A DNA stretch of 64,000 nt from Desmodus rotundus. Lineage: Eukaryota > Chordata > Mammalia > Chiroptera > Phyllostomidae. Below, in pieces: positions 59,691-64,000 of this stretch (position 1 is its first letter; each line of letters begins with the position of its first letter). The position numbers and the translations under genes were made by a program. The DNA lies in the NCBI RefSeq assembly GCF_022682495.2, contig NC_071397.1, positions 15,653,082 to 15,717,081 on the forward strand, in the 5' to 3' direction. The notes under the pieces were generated by a model. That model had not been told where the DNA came from. It worked only from the letters and a program-made list of their open reading frames with translations, and made no database searches.

Positions 59691-59985
59691 CAATTAACTT
59701 TTTATTTTTAAATAATTACAGATTCACAGAAAGTTACATAAAAAGAGTAGAGAGAAATCCCATGTACACTCACCCAGTATTTCCCAATGGTAACATCCTA
59801 CATAAGTAAAACACAACATTAAAACTAAGAATTGATGTTGCTACAACCCACAGACTTTATTCAGATTTTACATGTTTCAGACAATTCAGTTTCACCAGTT
59901 TTATGTGTGTGTATATATATATGTGTAGTTCTATGCAATTTCATCACATGTGTTACTGTCACCAAATCAAGATACAACTAAAGGA
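59690..59985 (-). repeat. Old L1 3' end, antisense
   Basis: 'ttacagattcacagaaagtt', 'atcccatgtacactcaccca', 'tttcccaatggtaacatcct' and 'tatgcaatttcatcacatgt' occur in the order of a well-known old L1 3'UTR in reverse. It contains a short GT/TA patch near 59905-59925. Confidence 0.55.
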
Positions 59986-60096
59986 TACAATCAAAGATAT
60001 CTAAGGCTTTCAAAGCCTAAGGCAATCAAAGGCTTTCTAAAGGCCAGCATTGGTTCAGAATACAGATATATGTGTTCCAAAAATATTCCAAAAATG

Positions 60097-60320
60097 GTCC
60101 TGGCTGGTGTGGCTCAGTGGACAGGGTGCCAGCCTGAGAACCGAAAGGTCACTGGTTTGATTCCCAGCCAGGACACATGCCTGGGTTGTGGGCCAGGTCT
60201 CCAGTGGGGGGCACGTGAGAGGCAACCACACACTGAAGTTTCTCTACTTCTTTCTTCTTCCCTTCCATTCTCTCTAAAAGTAAATAAATAAAATCTTTTT
60301 ACAAATGAAAATAAAATAAA
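60097..60320 (+). repeat. Ves SINE
   Basis: Canonical head 'tcctggctggtgtggctcag', 'ggtttgattcccagccagga', 'cacatgcctgggttgtgggc', then 'agaggcaaccacacactgaa' and a CTCTCTAAAAGTAAATAAATAAAATC tail. Flanks near-repeat TATTCCAAAAATG (60084-60096) and ATATCCAAAAAATG (60321-60334). The 113-codon frame across it is read-through of the SINE. Confidence 0.94.
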
Positions 60321-60334
60321 ATATCCAAAAAATG

Positions 60335-61015
60335 AAATTGTTAAATATCTTCTCTAATGTTGTAATTATACAGTTTTTTTGGAATTATAATTGTTCATTA
60401 CAAAGTACTTTGGATAAATAAATAAATGAATATTTTTACCATTTTTCTATTTAAAATATATCAAGATTTGTAGGGAAAAATTCATTTTCGATGCTCTCAG
60501 GGGTTTCTCTATTCAGAAAGGAATCTGATGAAGAACGCTTTTATACAATGAATAATCAACTCATTTTTATCATGTTGTTATTTATCATTTTATAAATAAA
60601 GGTCCACAATTCGAAACTCTAAAATGTTTATTTATCTTTCAGTAACAGATGATGCAATGTAAGTGCTCTGCCAGCAGGTGGTAGTCCTTCAAATATGTGC
60701 TTTAAAATTCAAATTATAATAGTGACTTTCCTCTGAACTCACTGAAATATAACATTTATGCTCTTTATATTTAGCTATTTCAATAATCAGATTTAACCTG
60801 GCATTAAAGGATCTCTATTATCAGTCCCAAATTTTCTTCAGAAGTTCATCTTTCACACTTCTCTTGTATAGGGAACATTTGCTATATCAAACCAGATCTG
60901 TTCGCTATTTCTCACATATGTGTTTTCTCATTAAACTTCTGTATTATGTCTTTTTAAACTGGTGCCAGAGTGTAGTGCCTGATATATAGGGAGGGCTAAG
61001 TAAATGCTTACCATA
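60335..61015. other. Unique AT-rich sequence
   Basis: A possible MIR/L2 3' trace lies at 60960-61015 ('agtgtagtgcctgatatata'). Nothing else recognised. Confidence 0.4.
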
Positions 61016-61019
61016 AGCT

Positions 61020-61320
61020 TTTGTTCATTCATTCCTTTTATCTAAAATGCTACACCCCTTCCTCTACCTAGCTACAAAAATCCTTTACTGAGAGCTCAAT
61101 TTCAATGTCATCTCTTCCACCATTATCCCGGTAGGAAGTGATCCTCCCACCCCCCCGCAGCCAGGTAGTACTCAATTTTTAGCACAAGAGTAGCTTCTAT
61201 ACACCACTTTAAGTTGTGGCTTTTAAACATTAATTCTCTATTTTAATCTCCCACAACCCCAAGCACAGTATCTGGGTATTCAACAACTATTAGTTCAATT
61301 AATGCATTGCAATATCACAT
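61020..61320 (+). repeat. L2 LINE 3' remnant
   Basis: 'gagctcaatttcaatgtcat', 'ctcttccaccattatcccgg', 'caatttttagcacaagagta' and 'ccaagcacagtatctgggta' resemble the L2 ORF2-end/3' order in sense orientation. Strongly diverged. Confidence 0.5.
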
Positions 61321-62780
61321 TTTAAGAAATTTAAAGGATATCCCCATAACTATTACCTTTTTTATTGATTCTTAACTTTCCTTTATCATTTATCCTGAAT
61401 TCTAACTTGAGGCAAATTTCCTACATCGAGTTTAAAAGTCATTAAAGTTCCAAGTCTTCAAACTTTGGGTGGGCTGGAATCAATATTGCTTAAAGTATCA
61501 ATATTTTCTTGAGATGCTCAGCCCTACTGCTGGGGCAAATCTCTAGCCTCTTTCCAGGTCAATTTAAAGGTGAATTCTCTTTTGTCCCACTTACTACATG
61601 AATCAATTAAAGAGACTCTTCTTTTCCAATCCTAGCCCCCTCTTTGCCCATGAGCCTCTCTGCTTACTTTTAACATCTAACAGTAGAACTTTTAAGGAAA
61701 ACATTTCCCTTTTTTTCCTTATTAAAAGGAAACTTTACAAGTACTAGCTATGCTTTTCTTTTACTAGAATTAATAGACAGGTGACCTTGAATTGTATGTC
61801 CAATAGATCTTCTTTCAGAAACATTCTAGTAATAACTTGAGTTCCCAACCTGTCTTAGTACAGAGCTCATAGAGCTATTCCCTGAAAGAGTTTATATTCT
61901 CCCTAAAAAAGAGAACATTTAAAAATAAGACTATTTTTAAATGAGGTTTGGGATGGAAATTTGAAACAGTTTCGTGACAGTAACATTGATCTCTTTTGGC
62001 GGTTCTGATGTTTATGTATTGGGTTTTCTCAAAGCTAGGTCACCTTTCTCGGCAACCATTTGGTCTGTTTTAAAAAGTGATTTCCTAAAGACCAAAGACT
62101 ACCTTTTTTTTTTCTTAGAGTCCAAATTCACAATCTCAGAGCTTAAAATTCTTCAGACTCCCACAGCAGAGCTACTGTAGATCAAAGTGCAGCAAGATAC
62201 AAATGCCCAAATCTACCCTCACAAACGTCTTCATCTTCAGAAGAGTTAGCGATACCACTTCTGACAGACTTCATAACTGTTCCACTTAATTGTTGTGACT
62301 ATAGGCTCCCAAGTCTAGATCTCAAGCTTTGTTTTTATTAGTTCTGCAAACACTCAATTAGACAAATATTTACTCAACACCTATTAGGTGCCACATGTAG
62401 TATGAGGTTCTCAAAAGGCAAAGTTCAATAAGACGTGATTCCTACCCTTGAAAATTTTACTGTATTCTGGCAATTTCTTAACTCTGCCAGATGTTTTTCC
62501 CTCACTTGTGTGTTTTGTTCAGGTTCATAACTCCTACCCTAATAGTATCTAAATAATGGACTTCCCAGATATCTCGAGTTCTAGAATATCCCAGAGTTCA
62601 CGGTTACTATATGACCAATGGCCAAAAAATGTTTATAGTTTTAATCCATCTAACCAATAGAAGGAGTAAAAATGCTTAGCAAATATTAGATAATAAAATC
62701 TGTGCTTATTTTAAATCTGTGAAATCTGTGCTTGCAAATTTCACAAAATAAAAGTGGCCTTGAGAAATCATCCAAGTCAA
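61320..62780. other. Unique sequence, nothing firm
   Basis: A possible old repeat trace at 62370-62460 ('aacacctattaggtgccaca', 'caataagacgtgattcctac'). No gene recognised. Confidence 0.4.
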
Positions 62781-62782
62781 GG

Positions 62783-64000
62783 GTTCAGGTCAAGATGGTG
62801 ACATAGGTAAATGCAGAACTTGAATGCTCCTACAACCGCATCAAAATTACAACTAAACTACAGAACAAACTCATTCAGAACTGCCTGAAATCTGGTTGAA
62901 TAGAAGTCTTACAACTAAGGATATGAAGAAGAAGCTGTGGTGAGACTGGCAGGGGGGCAGAGACATGGACCAGGCTGCTCCTACATGCACATGTGGTGAT
63001 TGAAAATTAGGAGGGATATTTTGGCTGTGGCAGTTCCCCCTGAGGAGTGAGGGGTCACATCCCCACACCAGGCCCCCCAGTGTAGGGTTCCAGTGCCAGA
63101 AAGAGAAATCCCCTTGACTTCTGGCTGTAAAAACGAGTGGGGATTGGGGCTGAGTGAGACAAAGGGCTTGTGGAGCCTCAGATGCTCCTCTTAAAGGACC
63201 AGCACATGGGCTTACCTAGACTCACTTGCTCTAAGCTCCAACCCTGGGGCAGCAGCTGTGGTGTCAAAAGACACCGCAGATATAAGGAGAGGAACTGAAT
63301 TATCTGGCATCAGGGTGAGAGCTGGAAAGGCAGTTTTCTCCCAGACAGAAGTGCAGGCAGAGCCTATTGTTCCTTCTCTAGGCCTTTCCCTCACAGAGCC
63401 AGTAGACAGGCACCATATCTGATTCTCATCAACCAGGCTAATCGTTGGCCCCACTCTGCTGATTCCAAGAGAACCAGCCTCACCCAACTTGTGGGCTCAC
63501 CCAAGCCATTTCCAGTGGCTTTTCCATATGAATGGCCTGTCTTGGCTCATGCTTCAGACTTTTCTAAAACCTCTCAAATAAGAAGCATCTAGCCTTGGCA
63601 TGCCTATACCTCTCACTAAGTGGCCCTAGGCCTGGCACTAGTGGCATTCAGCCTCAGTTCACAGAGTGGCCTCTCCTGGGTACCTCCAAACCCAGCACAA
63701 GTAGCAGTCATGTGTACATTGCTTTGTAGCTCTTTCCAATGTCACCAGGCAGGACACAGTTGTCAGCTTACCTTGGCCTGCACCTCCGAGAAGGCCCCAG
63801 ATCCAGGGCACCAGGTAGACAGCTTCAGCCCATGTAGAAACAGCACCCAACCACCTTCACAAGAGATGCATTAAAGGGACACTCAGTGGGCACCAGAGCC
63901 TCACTAAAGAAAGTACTGCTTTGTGGGGTAGACCCTTACACAGCTGATCCTCCAAGGTGATCACAGGGAGTCCTCATAGCCTATAATCCAGGGAGTAAAT
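62783..64000 (+). mobile_element. 5' part of a bat L1, cut by the window edge
   Basis: Starts 'gggttcaggtcaagatggtg' and follows the 5'UTR of the L1 at 36251: 'catcaaaattacaactaaac', 'gggttccagtgccagaaaga', 'tccatatgaatggcctgtct'. It aligns in order along more than 1.1 kb, without the nested insertion present in the other copy. ORF1 is not reached by position 64000. 5'-complete L1 copies are the minority, so this one may be full length. It differs noticeably from the 36-kb copy, so the two are not the same age or subfamily. The frames over it on both strands are 5'UTR shadows. Confidence 0.88.

Noticed and set aside
1..64000. CRISPR array, operon or prokaryotic defence system
   Set aside because: The repeat content is that of a mammalian nuclear genome; there are no regularly spaced short direct repeats and no prokaryotic gene density.

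Overview
The window reads as nuclear DNA of an insectivorous-type bat. It is AT-rich and intron- or gene-desert-like, with no long open frame. It carries many copies of the tRNA-derived Ves SINE, a family known from yangochiropteran bats, together with bat-type L1 elements and layers of older mammalian repeats (L1M, L2, MIR, MER2/Tigger, mariner, hAT, one LTR). I see none of the abundant young Helitrons typical of vesper bats, but that is an impression from reading, not a search. I could not assign any protein-coding gene of the host. The only frames with a recognisable family are a broken L1 ORF1, decayed L1 ORF2 and a decayed mariner transposase.

Layout: 0-8 kb holds several old L1 3' ends, a MIR and the first Ves SINE. 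8-15 kb is mostly old sequence with an internally deleted mariner (13.55-14.13 kb) lying against a MER2/Tigger remnant. 15.5-21 kb is the most gene-like part: two CpG-rich unique islands (16.15-16.43 and 20.15-20.41 kb), four long G homopolymers all on the + strand, and a cluster of octamer (ATTTGCA) motifs. 21-31 kb has five Ves SINEs, a compound GT/TA/GA microsatellite and low-complexity purine tracts. 31-36 kb is mainly unique sequence with MIR remnants. 36.25-38.36 kb is one L1 insertion with clear target-site duplications that has a 5' end and a 3' end but lacks the middle, and a tiny second L1 sits inside it. 43.4-50.5 kb is a stack of nested insertions: an old L1, cut by an old mammalian repeat, itself cut by a solo retroviral LTR, plus Ves SINEs and a 208-bp TA-flanked DNA transposon. 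50.5-62.7 kb is unique DNA with scattered Ves, hAT, L1, L2 and MIR pieces. From 62.78 kb to the window edge runs the 5' part of another bat L1.

The repeats do not act together as a pathway; they record an insertion history. The places that might have host function are the two CpG-rich islands, a pair of RFX X-box-like sites at 51.0-51.13 kb, a perfect octamer palindrome at 34.0 kb, homeodomain-type sites near 27.9 kb, and a 145-bp stretch near 52.0 kb that is open on both strands. All of these are inferences from sequence appearance. Family names for repeats come from remembered consensus sequences and not from a database run.
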